A DNA stretch of 61,111 bases, taken from contig JAFPUC010000004.1 in the NCBI GenBank assembly GCA_017413255.1, positions 84,882 through 145,992 on the forward strand, given 5' to 3'. The notes under the pieces were generated by a model that worked only from the letters and a program-made list of their open reading frames with translations, was not told the origin of the DNA and did not search any database. The number at the start of each line of letters is the position of its first letter. Position 1 is the first letter of the stretch. Below, one piece after another: positions 27,725-36,832 of the stretch. The position numbers and the translations under genes were made by a program. This DNA comes from Aeriscardovia sp. (GTDB lineage: Bacteria > Actinomycetota > Actinomycetes > Actinomycetales > Bifidobacteriaceae).

Positions 27725-29062
27725 ATGAACGCGCCTGATCAATCCGATGAAACGCAAGTTTCTTCTACGCCGAGTCCGGCTCAGGTAGCAAAACAGGCCG
27801 CATCTTCAGCCCTCCACTTCTCTCCCGAAGCCATTAAGGACGCTGAAAAGTGGGGCCGCGTGGAAGGAGAAACGGTTTACGTAGACGATGGAGGCGAAAA
27901 CAGGGAAGTGGGTCCGGCCAGCTCCCCGGACCCCCTGGCCTTTTACGCTTCAAGGTATCTTAGGCTGATGGATAAAATCAAGGCTTTCTCTTCCTCTCTA
28001 GATGAAGGGGAGCTCAAAAACCGCGATATTTTTGCCAAGCTTAAGGAACTGTCGGCGGCTCTAAAAGAGCCTAAATCCGTAGGCGACATGCAGGCTTTGC
28101 GCAGCGCGTTCGATTCTGTAAAGGCCAAGGCAGATTCGGTAATTGAGGCCAACAGGCAAAAATACTCTGAAGCTATTGCAAAAAGCGTTGCAGCCCACCA
28201 AAAGATAGCGGAAAAGGCGGAGGCGCTCGTCTCTTCCATTGGCAGCTCCACAAACTGGAAGCAAATGAGCCAGCAGTTCCAAGATCTCTTTGAAGAGTGG
28301 AAGGCGGCCCAGTCATCCAACGTTAAGGGAGCCAACAAGGAAGTAGAGGCTCTCTGGACGCGCTTTGCGGCAGCCAGATCGGAATTCAACCGCAAGCGCA
28401 AAGAATGGGTAAAGGCCAAAATCGCCAAGAAAAACGAGGCCAAGGCCGCAAAAGAAAAGATAGCGGAAAAGGCGGAGGCGCTTTCTTCTTCGACCGACTG
28501 GGCCTCCGCCTCCAAGACCTACGGCAAGCTCATGGATGAATGGAAAAAGGCGGGAAGAGCTTCCAGGGAAGACGACGATGCCTTATGGGAGAGGTTCAAA
28601 GCCGCTTCCGACCGCTTCTACAGTTCTAGAGACAGACAAGGGGAAGAAATGGAAGAAGATGAGAAAAAGAACCTGGAAGCTAAAAGAGAACTGCTGGAGA
28701 AGGCCGAAAAGCTGGTTCCCATCAAGCCGACCGACGATATAAGGGAAGTAAAGCGCAAGCTCAAAGCCATAGAGAAAGAGTGGGACTCGATAGGGAAAGT
28801 GCCCAGGGCCGAAGTGCGCAGATGCGAAGAGAGACTTAAGAAAGTCGAAGACCAGGTAGAGGCCAGCGAAAGAATGGAGTGGAAGAGGACAGATCCTCGT
28901 CCCGCGGAGAGAAAGCAGCTTCTAATTAACCAGCTGACGGCCAAAATAAAGATGCTAGACGAAGACATCAGCAAGGCCCAGGGAGACGAAAAGAACAAGC
29001 TGGAAGAAGAGAAGAAGGAAAAGGAAGTGTGGCTTAAGACCCTTCAGGACATGAAGGACTAG
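27725..29062 (+). CDS. DUF349-containing protein
   Basis: A 445-residue soluble, highly charged helical protein with at least three DUF349-type repeats (units near residues 170-245, 250-305 and 335-385), each built around LxxxWKxAGRASREDDxxLWxRF. The repeats start about at AEKAEALVSSIGSSTNWKQ and AEKAEALSSSTDWASASKTY, which share their first 15 bases-plus at the DNA level. The family is common in actinobacteria and has no established biochemical role. The start has AAGGAG. Its stop overlaps the rel stop by four bases, tail to tail. Confidence 0.85.
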   Translation: MNAPDQSDETQVSSTPSPAQVAKQAASSALHFSPEAIKDAEKWGRVEGETVYVDDGGENREVGPASSPDPLAFYASRYLRLMDKIKAFSSSLDEGELKNRDIFAKLKELSAALKEPKSVGDMQALRSAFDSVKAKADSVIEANRQKYSEAIAKSVAAHQKIAEKAEALVSSIGSSTNWKQMSQQFQDLFEEWKAAQSSNVKGANKEVEALWTRFAAARSEFNRKRKEWVKAKIAKKNEAKAAKEKIAEKAEALSSSTDWASASKTYGKLMDEWKKAGRASREDDDALWERFKAASDRFYSSRDRQGEEMEEDEKKNLEAKRELLEKAEKLVPIKPTDDIREVKRKLKAIEKEWDSIGKVPRAEVRRCEERLKKVEDQVEASERMEWKRTDPRPAERKQLLINQLTAKIKMLDEDISKAQGDEKNKLEEEKKEKEVWLKTLQDMKD

Positions 29063-31227
29063 CTCCCGACCCTCTTAGCCTCTATCACTCCCTCGACTTG
29101 CTCGAGGGATTTTATTACCAAATCCAGTTGTGAGCAGTCACTGAATTTAAAGGAAAAATAGGCCGAAACCAAATTGGCTGCCACCTTTTGCCTGGAGGAG
29201 GATAAGTCTATACAGGCGTTGGAGATGGCCACGGAAAGATCTACCAACAGTGCCTGGCGATCTATGGCTAGAACCTCAATCTCCGCTTCAAATTCGCCCT
29301 TCTCTCCCTTCCACTGGGCATCTACAATTTTGTCGGGACTCTCTTCGCTTAACTTTATAAACTCAGGGCAACGGGTTGAGTGAACGCGCACCCCCCGGCA
29401 GTTTGTGACGAATCCCGCTATGAGGTCTCCCGGAACCGGTTTGCAGCATTTGGCCAGGTCTATCCTTTCTTCCTTTTTCACTCCTTTTACTGTGACGCAG
29501 TACTTTTCCGATTCGCTTCCCTCTCCCGCTATTTTGCTTCCGAGAGTTGCCCTAGATACTGACAAACAGGTGACTTTCCCGCTTCCCACCGCACAGTAAA
29601 GCTGCTCGAGAGAAGGAAAGCCTAGAAGGTAAGAGGTCTGGGCCAGGGCAGGGGTGGAAAAGGGAACCTTATGCTCTAAAAGATAGGCTAAGAGAGTTTT
29701 TTTGCCTTTTCTTGCGATTTCAAGGTTTTTTTCTTTCGATAAGAATCTTTTTATCTTATTTTTGGCTTTGGGAGTGACTACAAGGGAAAGCCATTCGTAA
29801 GAGGGGCCGGACGTTCCCGGCGGCGCGGTTAAAATTTCCACGCAGTCTCCGGATTTTAATTTGGAAGACAGGCTGGAAGGAATCCCGTTGATTTTAGCCC
29901 CTACAGCGCTGTTTCCAATTTCGGTGTGAACGGCATAGGCAAAATCCAAAGGGCAGGCGCCTTCAGGAAGGAAGATAGTCTTTCCTTTGGGGGTAAAAGT
30001 AGAAATTTCTTCCGAAGTCAGATCGCTTTTAAGGGCCGGGAGGATTTCAGAGGGATCTTGAAGATCTTTCACCCAGTTCGCCATTCTTCCCACCCATTCG
30101 GGGGATCTGAAATCCTCCTCTTCCTTGTATTTCCAGTGGGCGGCTATGCCGTACTCATCTTCTCTGTGCATTTCTTTGGTCCGAATCTGAATCTCTATCT
30201 CCTGTCCTCCGTCTCCCAAAATGGTGGTGTGGAGGGATTGGTAGAAATTGGATTTGGGCATGGCTATGTAATCTTTAAAGCGCCCTGGAACGGGAAGCCA
30301 TTTTTCGTGAATAATGCCTAGGGCCCTGTAACAGTCTTGAGGGGAATCTACAAGAACCCTTATCCCCACAAAATCATAAATCCTATCGAAATTCTTCTTG
30401 AGAAGCACAATTTTTCTATAGATACTAAAGTAGCTTTTAAGCCTTCCGGTGATAACGGCCTTTATGCCATATGATTTCAGAGCCATCCTCACCTCTTCCA
30501 TCATGTTTTTAAGGTATTCGTCCCTTACCCCGGCCCTGGCTCCCGCCATTTCTACAACTTTTTTGTAAATTCTAGGATCCAGGTATTTGAAAGAAAGCTC
30601 CTCCAGTTCTGACTTGACCATCCCCATGCCCAGCCTGTCTGCCAAGGGCACGTAGATATCAAGGGTCTCTCCGGCCTTTTTGGAAGCTTTTTTTGGAGGC
30701 ATAAAACGCCATGTTCTGGCGTTGTAAAGGCGGTCGGCAAGCTTTACCACTCCCACCCTCACATCCTGCTGCATGGCCAAAATCAGCTTCTTTATGGTCT
30801 CGGCATTTGAAAGCTCCTTAGTGATTAAGGAAAGCTTTGTAACTCCTTCCACAAGGGATGCGGTTTCTCCAAATTCCTTTCTGCATTCTTCCAGCGAGTA
30901 GTCGGTGTCTTCTACGGTATCGTGCAAAAGGCCCGCCATCACCACCTGGCGATCGGAACCCAGATCGGCCAGAATTTGGGCCACTCCCAGAGGATGGGAG
31001 ATATAGGGTTCGCCGGAAGCTCGAAATTGGCCTTCATGCTTTTCTTTAGCTATTTTCCATGCCCGCTCTATGGGCTCCAGCTCATCTTTAGGATGATGGA
31101 AGGAAAAGGCCTTTAAAACGGGCGCCAGCAAATCAAAAGGATCTTGAGAAATCTCAGCTCCCAGAGCCTTGGAAGGTGAGAAGGACTTTATATGCAGCTT
31201 TTTCAAGCTAGACCCCGGTAGAGCCAA
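29059..31227 (-). CDS. rel: Bifunctional (p)ppGpp synthetase/hydrolase Rel
   Basis: A 722-residue long RSH enzyme of the stringent response. The HD hydrolase domain keeps LLHDTVEDTD (about residue 105), so hydrolase activity is expected. The synthetase domain has RIYDFVGIRVLVDS and GRFKDYIAMPKSNFYQSLHT near 320, followed by TGS (FTPKGKTIFLPEGACPLDFA), a zinc-finger-like region with LAKCCKPVPGD, and an ACT domain. It overlaps dut by 20 bases at its start, so it is coupled to it. Confidence 0.96.
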   Translation of the reverse strand: MALPGSSLKKLHIKSFSPSKALGAEISQDPFDLLAPVLKAFSFHHPKDELEPIERAWKIAKEKHEGQFRASGEPYISHPLGVAQILADLGSDRQVVMAGLLHDTVEDTDYSLEECRKEFGETASLVEGVTKLSLITKELSNAETIKKLILAMQQDVRVGVVKLADRLYNARTWRFMPPKKASKKAGETLDIYVPLADRLGMGMVKSELEELSFKYLDPRIYKKVVEMAGARAGVRDEYLKNMMEEVRMALKSYGIKAVITGRLKSYFSIYRKIVLLKKNFDRIYDFVGIRVLVDSPQDCYRALGIIHEKWLPVPGRFKDYIAMPKSNFYQSLHTTILGDGGQEIEIQIRTKEMHREDEYGIAAHWKYKEEEDFRSPEWVGRMANWVKDLQDPSEILPALKSDLTSEEISTFTPKGKTIFLPEGACPLDFAYAVHTEIGNSAVGAKINGIPSSLSSKLKSGDCVEILTAPPGTSGPSYEWLSLVVTPKAKNKIKRFLSKEKNLEIARKGKKTLLAYLLEHKVPFSTPALAQTSYLLGFPSLEQLYCAVGSGKVTCLSVSRATLGSKIAGEGSESEKYCVTVKGVKKEERIDLAKCCKPVPGDLIAGFVTNCRGVRVHSTRCPEFIKLSEESPDKIVDAQWKGEKGEFEAEIEVLAIDRQALLVDLSVAISNACIDLSSSRQKVAANLVSAYFSFKFSDCSQLDLVIKSLEQVEGVIEAKRVGS

Positions 31228-31642
31228 ACCCTTCTTCTCCCCTGTCGGAAGGAGGAAGGGCGGTGGAAGGCAAAAACTTCATTTTCCCAGCCCTTACGGC
31301 CATAAACTGGGCAATCCTTTCCCCGCGGGAAAACTTCTGCCTTTCTTTGGAAAAGTTAATGAGGGCTACCTTAATCTCCCCCCTGTATCCGCTGTCTATA
31401 AGCCCGGGAGCGTTTACCACTGTCACTCCCCTCTTCAAAGAGATTCCGGATCTTGGAAGGACCAAACCGGCCCAACCTTGGGGAAGCGCTATCTTAATAC
31501 CGCAGGAAACTGCCTTTCTTTCCATAAACTCTAAAGAGAAATCCTCGCTGCACTTAAGATCTACGGCCGCATCCGTCAGATGAGCGTAAGAAGGGAGGAG
31601 GTCGGCGCATCCCTGCATGGCAATAATTTCAATTTCTACCAT
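31208..31642 (-). CDS. dut: dUTP diphosphatase
   Basis: A 144-residue trimeric dUTPase. It contains GWAGLVLPRSGISLKRG (motif 2), NAPGLIDSGYRGE (motif 3, with the catalytic Asp), ERIAQFM (motif 4) and the C-terminal arm RGEEGFGSTG (motif 5). It makes dUMP for ThyA and keeps uracil out of DNA. The last 20 bases overlap rel. It lies nine bases after the DUF4193 gene. Confidence 0.95.
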   Translation of the reverse strand: MVEIEIIAMQGCADLLPSYAHLTDAAVDLKCSEDFSLEFMERKAVSCGIKIALPQGWAGLVLPRSGISLKRGVTVVNAPGLIDSGYRGEIKVALINFSKERQKFSRGERIAQFMAVRAGKMKFLPSTALPPSDRGEEGFGSTGV

Positions 31643-31651
31643 TATTTTTGC

Positions 31652-31948
31652 TCACGCGCACTCTTTGCATATCGGCTTATTGCCGTCCATTTTAGCAAGC
31701 TGGCTTTTATGTTTAACCAAATAGCACAGAGAGCACACAAATTCGTCCTCCTGCACTGGCATGGCGGCAGGGAGCGCCTCCTTTTCTTCTTCCCTATCAT
31801 CTCCGCTTTCACTGGGCAGATCCGCCTCTTCGGCGAGCATTTGCTCGTCTTCGTCTATCTCATCTTCGTCATATTCAGAGATGGGGGCTGCGGCTATAAA
31901 TTCATCGGTTTGTTCCGGATAAAGATCCAAATCTTCCTGAGACAACAT
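31652..31948 (-). CDS. DUF4193-like small zinc-ribbon protein
   Basis: A 98-residue acidic protein. The C-terminal quarter has a CxxC...CxxC pair (VCSLCYLVKHKSQLA and ICKECA), typical of the short actinobacterial DUF4193 family, and the first 70 residues are Asp/Glu-rich and disordered. Role unknown; a zinc ribbon is likely. AGGAGG precedes the ATG. A TATAAT-like -10 lies about 35 bases upstream. It is the first gene of the DUF4193-dut-rel unit. Confidence 0.85.
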   Translation of the reverse strand: MLSQEDLDLYPEQTDEFIAAAPISEYDEDEIDEDEQMLAEEADLPSESGDDREEEKEALPAAMPVQEDEFVCSLCYLVKHKSQLAKMDGNKPICKECA

Positions 31949-31983
31949 GTCCTCCTAAAATGTGTATCCAACTAAATGTTTTA

Positions 31984-31989
31984 ATTATA
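31984..31989 (-). promoter_or_regulatory. Candidate -10 element of the DUF4193-dut-rel unit
   Basis: A perfect TATAAT on the minus strand in the 129-base divergent gap shared with sepH. The matching -35 is weak, so only the -10 is given. Confidence 0.45.
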
Positions 31990-32077
31990 CGGTAGATTGC
32001 TCTCTTAAACATCACTCAGCCTGCCGAAAGTAGGGAAATAAAATAAGATAGGTTATAAGTAAGGGGAGAAGGGAAAA

Positions 32078-32968
32078 ATGAGGAAGGCAGCCTTTGACCG
32101 CGTAGATGGAGAGGGGAATATTATTCTCTCGCTCGACGGTGAGCCGATAATTTTGGAGGCCTCCGATCGCCTGGAAGACGCCTTGCTTTCTTCGCGCAAG
32201 ATTAAGGCTCAGGCCGGATTGCAAAAGCGCCTGGCGCCCCTCCCAATTTCTCGAATACAAAACATGGTACGAGCCGGGAAAGACGTAGACCAGATATCCG
32301 AGGAACTGCATATAGATCCGGATTTTATATCCCGCGTGGCGGCACCTGTGGAAGATGAAAAAAGGACTGCTGTCCATCAGTTTCTCTCCGGTTTTTACCA
32401 AAAGTCCACTCTGGGAAAGGAAAGGATTTCAGAGATTATTTCCCACGCTCTGGGGCGCCTCGGAGTTAGGGGAGAAGAAATTAAATGGAATGCCTTTCGC
32501 GATGGGAGAGGACCGTGGAAAATAACGGCCCAGTTTGAAAGGGCTGGGAAAAAATGGGAAGCTGTGTGGACATGGAATCTTCGCGATAACTCCATTTCCC
32601 CTTTGAATGATGAAGCTAAATACCTATTGGGAGACGATTCTAAACCTGTGCCCTTCCCAAGCCCTAAAAAACCCAGCCTCCCCCCTCTTCCATCCCCGAA
32701 AAATACTGAAGGGTTAAAGACTGAAGGAAAAGTCCTGCCCGAACCAATCCAAAGCAGAGAAGAAGAGGAAGAAGAAAAAAAGCGTGAAGAGTGCGAGGAG
32801 GAGGGGGCCCAGGAAGTAGAGACGGAATTGGTGGATCCCTCGGAAAGCCAGACTCCCCGAATCGCCTTCCAGCCGAAAGGAAAAATGCAGAGGAAAGGCG
32901 TGCCCTCGTGGGATGACATCCTTTTCGGAGGAGGCGTTACTTCACCACGGCAATCAGAGGAATCCTAG
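32078..32968 (+). CDS. sepH: Septation protein SepH-like (DUF3071)
   Basis: A 296-residue protein with the SepH N-terminal domain: GEPIILEASDRLEDALLSSR near residue 20, then a helix-turn-helix-like segment ISRIQNMVRAGKDVDQISEE. The C-terminal half is a low-complexity Pro/Glu linker with a short conserved end. In Streptomyces SepH stimulates FtsZ assembly. It is divergent from the DUF4193 gene, the usual actinobacterial arrangement. Its last 32 bases overlap the convergent phosphodiesterase gene. Confidence 0.9.
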   Translation: MRKAAFDRVDGEGNIILSLDGEPIILEASDRLEDALLSSRKIKAQAGLQKRLAPLPISRIQNMVRAGKDVDQISEELHIDPDFISRVAAPVEDEKRTAVHQFLSGFYQKSTLGKERISEIISHALGRLGVRGEEIKWNAFRDGRGPWKITAQFERAGKKWEAVWTWNLRDNSISPLNDEAKYLLGDDSKPVPFPSPKKPSLPPLPSPKNTEGLKTEGKVLPEPIQSREEEEEEKKREECEEEGAQEVETELVDPSESQTPRIAFQPKGKMQRKGVPSWDDILFGGGVTSPRQSEES

Positions 32969-34094
32969 CTTCGGCTTGCGTCCATGACCCGTGCACTCCC
33001 GGCATTTCTATATCTTTTCCTCCCATGCCGTCAAGCAAGGCCTCACCTCTGAAGCACACTATTACATCTCCCAGATAGGCCCCGCTTTCGGCAGAGAGGG
33101 GCCCGAAAACACCGCGCTCTATGGCTTGGCGTTTATCGAAGGTCATCGCCCAGCCCCCAAAATATTTTTCCCACTCTTCGGCTTTTAGGCGCGGATCTTG
33201 ACCATCTTCCAAGTAAAGCATCACATCCCTTTGTTCTCCGGCCACCAGCTTTACCCCATCCATAAGTTTTTTAGGCAAAGCGGAGAAGTTAAAAGACTTT
33301 CGCCTTTCCACCATCCCATGGTCTGCGCACACCACTAACAAAGTGCCTTTTTTCGCCGCCTCAAAAGCTGACTTTATTTCCAAATCCGCTTCTTCCAGAA
33401 CCGCCTTCCATTCTTCGCTTTGGCAGCCGAATTTGTGGCCCGCTTTATCGACAGAGGGGATATAGAAGTAGGTGAGATCGAAGTCGAAAGTTAAAGAACC
33501 TGCCATTTTGGCCGCAGCCATCGGATTTTTTTCTACGAAGTATTGGCTCCCATCTAAAGCGGCCAAGGTAAGCGGGGAAGAATCGAACTTCTTTTCCCCC
33601 ACCGTGGCCACCTTTTTGCCCCGCCTTCCCAGAAGGGAAAAAAGCGTAGGCTCTTTCTGCACCTCTTTTGGATCGGGGGCATCCCTGAAACTAATCATTT
33701 GTGAAATTCGGCCTGTAAATGGATTGATCTGGGTATAGCCAAAAATAGAAGTCAGGCCGGGGCAGGTTCCGGTTCCCATTGAAGAAATGGCTGCCGCCGT
33801 AGTTGTAGGAAAGCAGCTGAAAAAAGGAGAGGGGTGAAAGAAACTTTTGATGGATCTTAAAAATGGGGCATAACTTAAATTCTCCGTAAGATTGAAGTAG
33901 CCCAGGCCGTCTACAAAGATAAAGAGGCATGAGGAACAATAAGGAAGATCTAGCCTTTCTCTGCACTCTTCAGGATTTTTGTACAGGGCCGTAGGGCAAG
34001 GAGCCCCCAAGCTTGCCGATATTGCAGGCAAAACGGCGGGAAGATGCCTGTAAATATCGGAAAAAGGAAGCTCTTGGCACCACTGCTCTTCCAT
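32937..34094 (-). CDS. Alkaline phosphatase superfamily (nucleotide pyrophosphatase-like) protein
   Basis: With ATG 34094 (AAAGGGG upstream) the product has 385 residues. Metal and nucleophile positions are recognisable: CLFIFVDGLGYFN (metal Asp), SCFPTTTAAAISSMGTGTCP (nucleophile Thr region), YIPSVDKAGHKFG (Asp/His) and VVCADHGMVERR (Asp-His). This matches the type I phosphodiesterase/nucleotide pyrophosphatase family found next to sepH in actinobacteria. Substrate unknown. No signal peptide is seen. A longer frame reaching 34232 would overlap the upstream gene and its terminator, so I rejected it. Confidence 0.87.
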   Translation of the reverse strand: MEEQWCQELPFSDIYRHLPAVLPAISASLGAPCPTALYKNPEECRERLDLPYCSSCLFIFVDGLGYFNLTENLSYAPFLRSIKSFFHPSPFFSCFPTTTAAAISSMGTGTCPGLTSIFGYTQINPFTGRISQMISFRDAPDPKEVQKEPTLFSLLGRRGKKVATVGEKKFDSSPLTLAALDGSQYFVEKNPMAAAKMAGSLTFDFDLTYFYIPSVDKAGHKFGCQSEEWKAVLEEADLEIKSAFEAAKKGTLLVVCADHGMVERRKSFNFSALPKKLMDGVKLVAGEQRDVMLYLEDGQDPRLKAEEWEKYFGGWAMTFDKRQAIERGVFGPLSAESGAYLGDVIVCFRGEALLDGMGGKDIEMPGVHGSWTQAEARIPLIAVVK

Positions 34095-34121
34095 CCCTGC
34101 CCCTTTCTTACCCCATCTATG

Positions 34122-34150
34122 ATATAAAAAATGCGCGGTAGAGCCGCGCA
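34122..34150 (-). terminator. Intrinsic terminator after the sugar porter
   Basis: On the minus strand TGCGCGG-CTCTA-CCGCGCA is followed by six T residues. It starts 24 bases after the transporter stop and separates it from the phosphodiesterase gene. Confidence 0.9.
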
Positions 34151-34173
34151 GAATCAAAAGCCGGCAGAAGGCT

Positions 34174-35559
34174 TTATGCCTTCTTCCTCTTTTCATCCAT
34201 ATTCTCCTCAATCTCCTCCAAGCTCTTTCCACGGGTTTCCGGAACCATGTACTTTACAAAGAAGATCGAGAGGATGGCAAACGCGCAAAATATTGCAAAC
34301 GGACCTGCGATATTGTTGTGGAAGCCTACCAAAAGAATGGTAAAGAACTGGGAAACGATGAAGTCGCCTATCCAGTTGGCGGCAGACCCTATGGAAGTGC
34401 CAAGTCCCCTGACTTTCAGCGGGAAGATTTCGCTTATCATAATCCAGCATATAGGTCCCCAGGAAACGGCAAAACCGATAATGAACAGGGCTATAAAAAT
34501 CATGGTGGCTACAGCGCTTCCCATGCTGTGAACGCCCAGGGTCAGATTCAAAATAATGAGGATTATGAAGGAAATGGCCATTTCAATGGAGCCGAAAATC
34601 AGCAGGGACTTTCTGTTGAAGCGGTTCATAATGCCAAGGGCGACAATGGTGGAAATTACGTTCACAGCTCCGATTCCCACCGAAATCCAGATGGAATTGG
34701 CGCTGGAAAAGTGGAAGGCGGACTGGAAAATCTTGGGGACAAAGTAAATGACGGCATTTATACCCACCAGCTGCTGGAAGAACATGAGCAAAATTGCCAC
34801 AAGTACGCTTTTTCCGGAGATTGCGAAAAGTTCCTTAAAGGTTCCCTTGCCTTCCGACTTTGACAAGACAGCCTGTATTTCCGCTATTTCTTCAGATCCG
34901 TCCCTCTTTAGCCTTCTTTCCAAAATCTTTCTGGCCAGCTCTACTTTCCCTACCTTTATGAGGTAACGGGGGCTTTCGGGAAGTGCGATGGAGCCTATCA
35001 TCAGGGCCGCCGCGGGAAGGAGCTCGGAACCGAGCATCCATCTCCAGTCTGCCAGGCCCCCTATGTTGTGATTTAAAAACAGAAGGTTTGCAAAATAGGC
35101 AACCTCAATTCCGATGGTTATCATGAGCTGGAACATGGAGGCGATAGATCCCCTATGATCCTTATCTGCAAGTTCCACAAGATAAGTTGGAGTGAGAGAT
35201 GAGGCGGCACCTATTGCAAAGCCCAAAATAATCCTTGCTATGCTCATTTCGGCAAAATTTTGAGAAAACATGCAGAAAAACCCGCCGGCTATGAAGAGCA
35301 GAGCTGCAATAATAAACAGCTTCTTTCTTCCAAACCTATCCGCCAGGCCTCCAATAGCCAAAGCTCCAACCATAGAGCCTATAAGGACGCTTGCCGTAAT
35401 AAATCCGAGCTGTGCGGCGTTCAGCCTCCAATCATTTTGGATAATTGGCCCCGCTCCCGAAATAATGCCTGTATCATAGCCAAATAAGAGCCCTCCCAGC
35501 CCCCCTACGGTATAGAGGCCCCAAGGCATAGCCGTGCGTTGATCTGACATACGCTCCAT
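34174..35559 (-). CDS. Sugar porter family MFS transporter
   Basis: A 461-residue twelve-helix transporter. Family marks are GGLLFGYDTGIISGA in helix 1, GGLADRFGRKKLF in loop 2-3, PESPRYLIKVGK before the central loop, QQLVGINAVIYFVPKIFQ in helix 7 and VPETRGKSLEEIEE after helix 12. This places it with XylE/AraE/GlcP-type proton-sugar symporters. The sugar cannot be assigned; glucose or a pentose is plausible. It is monocistronic, with its own terminator. Confidence 0.93.
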   Translation of the reverse strand: MERMSDQRTAMPWGLYTVGGLGGLLFGYDTGIISGAGPIIQNDWRLNAAQLGFITASVLIGSMVGALAIGGLADRFGRKKLFIIAALLFIAGGFFCMFSQNFAEMSIARIILGFAIGAASSLTPTYLVELADKDHRGSIASMFQLMITIGIEVAYFANLLFLNHNIGGLADWRWMLGSELLPAAALMIGSIALPESPRYLIKVGKVELARKILERRLKRDGSEEIAEIQAVLSKSEGKGTFKELFAISGKSVLVAILLMFFQQLVGINAVIYFVPKIFQSAFHFSSANSIWISVGIGAVNVISTIVALGIMNRFNRKSLLIFGSIEMAISFIILIILNLTLGVHSMGSAVATMIFIALFIIGFAVSWGPICWIMISEIFPLKVRGLGTSIGSAANWIGDFIVSQFFTILLVGFHNNIAGPFAIFCAFAILSIFFVKYMVPETRGKSLEEIEENMDEKRKKA

Positions 35560-35648
35560 TCCCCTTTGAATGAGTGCAGTTTTAAATTAATAAAGACTGA
35601 TTATACATGAGGGGATGAAACTATAAAAGCCTTATCCCTTAAACGCGC

Positions 35649-36746
35649 TTATTGTGGAATGGCTACATAATTTGAAGAAGATTTCAGAATTGGTATGGTA
35701 GAAGCCATCCATGGGAAGACCCATGCGAAAAGCAACGCTATAAAGCAGAGAAGGCCAAGCACTAACAATACCCACCTTACAGCTTTCACTCCCGGATTTA
35801 TCCAGCGCATGGCAGAATAAATGCTGTAAGGCTTATTTATTACCTTCCCTTCCATATCTTTCCTTGCACTGGGCCACCTCCAAGTAATGGCTGCCGCGGC
35901 AAACACTATGAGCCATGCGGCCAGGAGGAAGTAAAAGATAGAGCTGACGGGAGGAATGGAGGCTGTCCAGCTGTTGAAGGAAGCGGGAAAAGTAATTTTT
36001 CCACCGGATCCCTCCTGGGCCAGGGCAGTCGGGATGCCGTCTTTAACATAGGCCCAATACTTGAATTTTGCGTACACTATCCATCTGTGCGTTGGGATGC
36101 CGTAACGGGGAGTACAGGTAGTCAAAGTCATCAGGCGCTCTGTAGGCGTTGCCCCGGGCTGATTTGGAACGGGATCTATGACCTGGGTCTGAGATGGCAG
36201 AACTATCTGGTAACTCTGGTAAGCATAGACGTACCAATACTGCGTGGTGCGGATTATAATTTCATCTCCCGTTTTAAACTTGGCCACATCGCCCAGGGGC
36301 GCGCCGTACCCTTCTCTGTGTCCCGCCAATCCCACGTTTCCTACAGCGCCAAACATGGGGGTGGATTCATAGTGCCCTAAACCATGCCTGTCTAATTGAA
36401 CAAGGCTGGTGCCCTGAACTATAAGCCTTTTATATTGCGATCCGAAGCAAGGGATATAAATTTCCCCCAAAATAGCGCCCGGAGTTTTCAAATTGGGGAG
36501 TATAGGGGGCGCGCCGGACTGGGGGGGCGCAATTTTGTAACCGTCTTCTCCTGTTCCGGGAGTTTCCCAGCTGACTGTATCAAATTCATTAGTTTGCGTT
36601 CGTTCTGAAATTATTCCGGTCCATCCAATTTGCCAAATAGCATAAAGTATGCACAGAGCGGCCAAAGTGAGGAGAATCTCCCCTATCACTCCGGCAACAG
36701 TAAAGGCCCTCTTCCTATTTCCGCGGTGCTTGGATTTAGCCTTAAT
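35649..36746 (-). CDS. Class E sortase, probably starting at ATT
   Basis: The sortase core has GLAGHREGYGAPLGDVAKF (catalytic His), LMTLTTCTPRYG (catalytic Cys) and HRWIVYAKF (Arg), the class E pattern. One helix precedes the core (ILLTLAALCILYAIWQIGW) and two follow (about residues 265-285 and 325-345), unusual extra C-terminal segments. The only canonical start in frame, GTG 36689, cuts directly into the signal anchor and has no ribosome site. GGAGG lies six bases before ATT at 36746, which adds a 19-residue basic head typical of sortases. It probably attaches surface proteins; no substrate is adjacent. Confidence 0.85.
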   Translation of the reverse strand: MKAKSKHRGNRKRAFTVAGVIGEILLTLAALCILYAIWQIGWTGIISERTQTNEFDTVSWETPGTGEDGYKIAPPQSGAPPILPNLKTPGAILGEIYIPCFGSQYKRLIVQGTSLVQLDRHGLGHYESTPMFGAVGNVGLAGHREGYGAPLGDVAKFKTGDEIIIRTTQYWYVYAYQSYQIVLPSQTQVIDPVPNQPGATPTERLMTLTTCTPRYGIPTHRWIVYAKFKYWAYVKDGIPTALAQEGSGGKITFPASFNSWTASIPPVSSIFYFLLAAWLIVFAAAAITWRWPSARKDMEGKVINKPYSIYSAMRWINPGVKAVRWVLLVLGLLCFIALLFAWVFPWMASTIPILKSSSNYVAIPQ

Positions 36747-36757
36747 AGCGCGCCTCC
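36744..36757 (-). promoter_or_regulatory. Ribosome binding site and ATT start of the sortase
   Basis: GGAGG (36757-36753), six-base spacer, ATT AAG (36746). An in-frame TGA lies just upstream and no ATG, GTG or TTG occurs in this frame before 36689. Confidence 0.6.
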
Positions 36758-36784
36758 ATCACAATTTACATGAACTTCATTCTA

Positions 36785-36814
36785 TTGAATCATGTCAATT
36801 GACTACACTATATA
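36785..36814 (+). promoter_or_regulatory. Candidate promoter of the crgA cluster
   Basis: TTGAAT (36785-36790), 18-base spacer, TATATA (36809-36814), followed by AAGGAGG and the crgA ATG. The transcript leader would be about 12 bases. Confidence 0.5.
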
Positions 36815-36832
36815 AAGATAGTAAGGAGGTTT

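Noticed and set aside
34095..34232. N-terminal extension of the phosphodiesterase gene
   Set aside because: It would cross the sugar-porter terminator and part of that gene; ATG 34094 has its own ribosome site.
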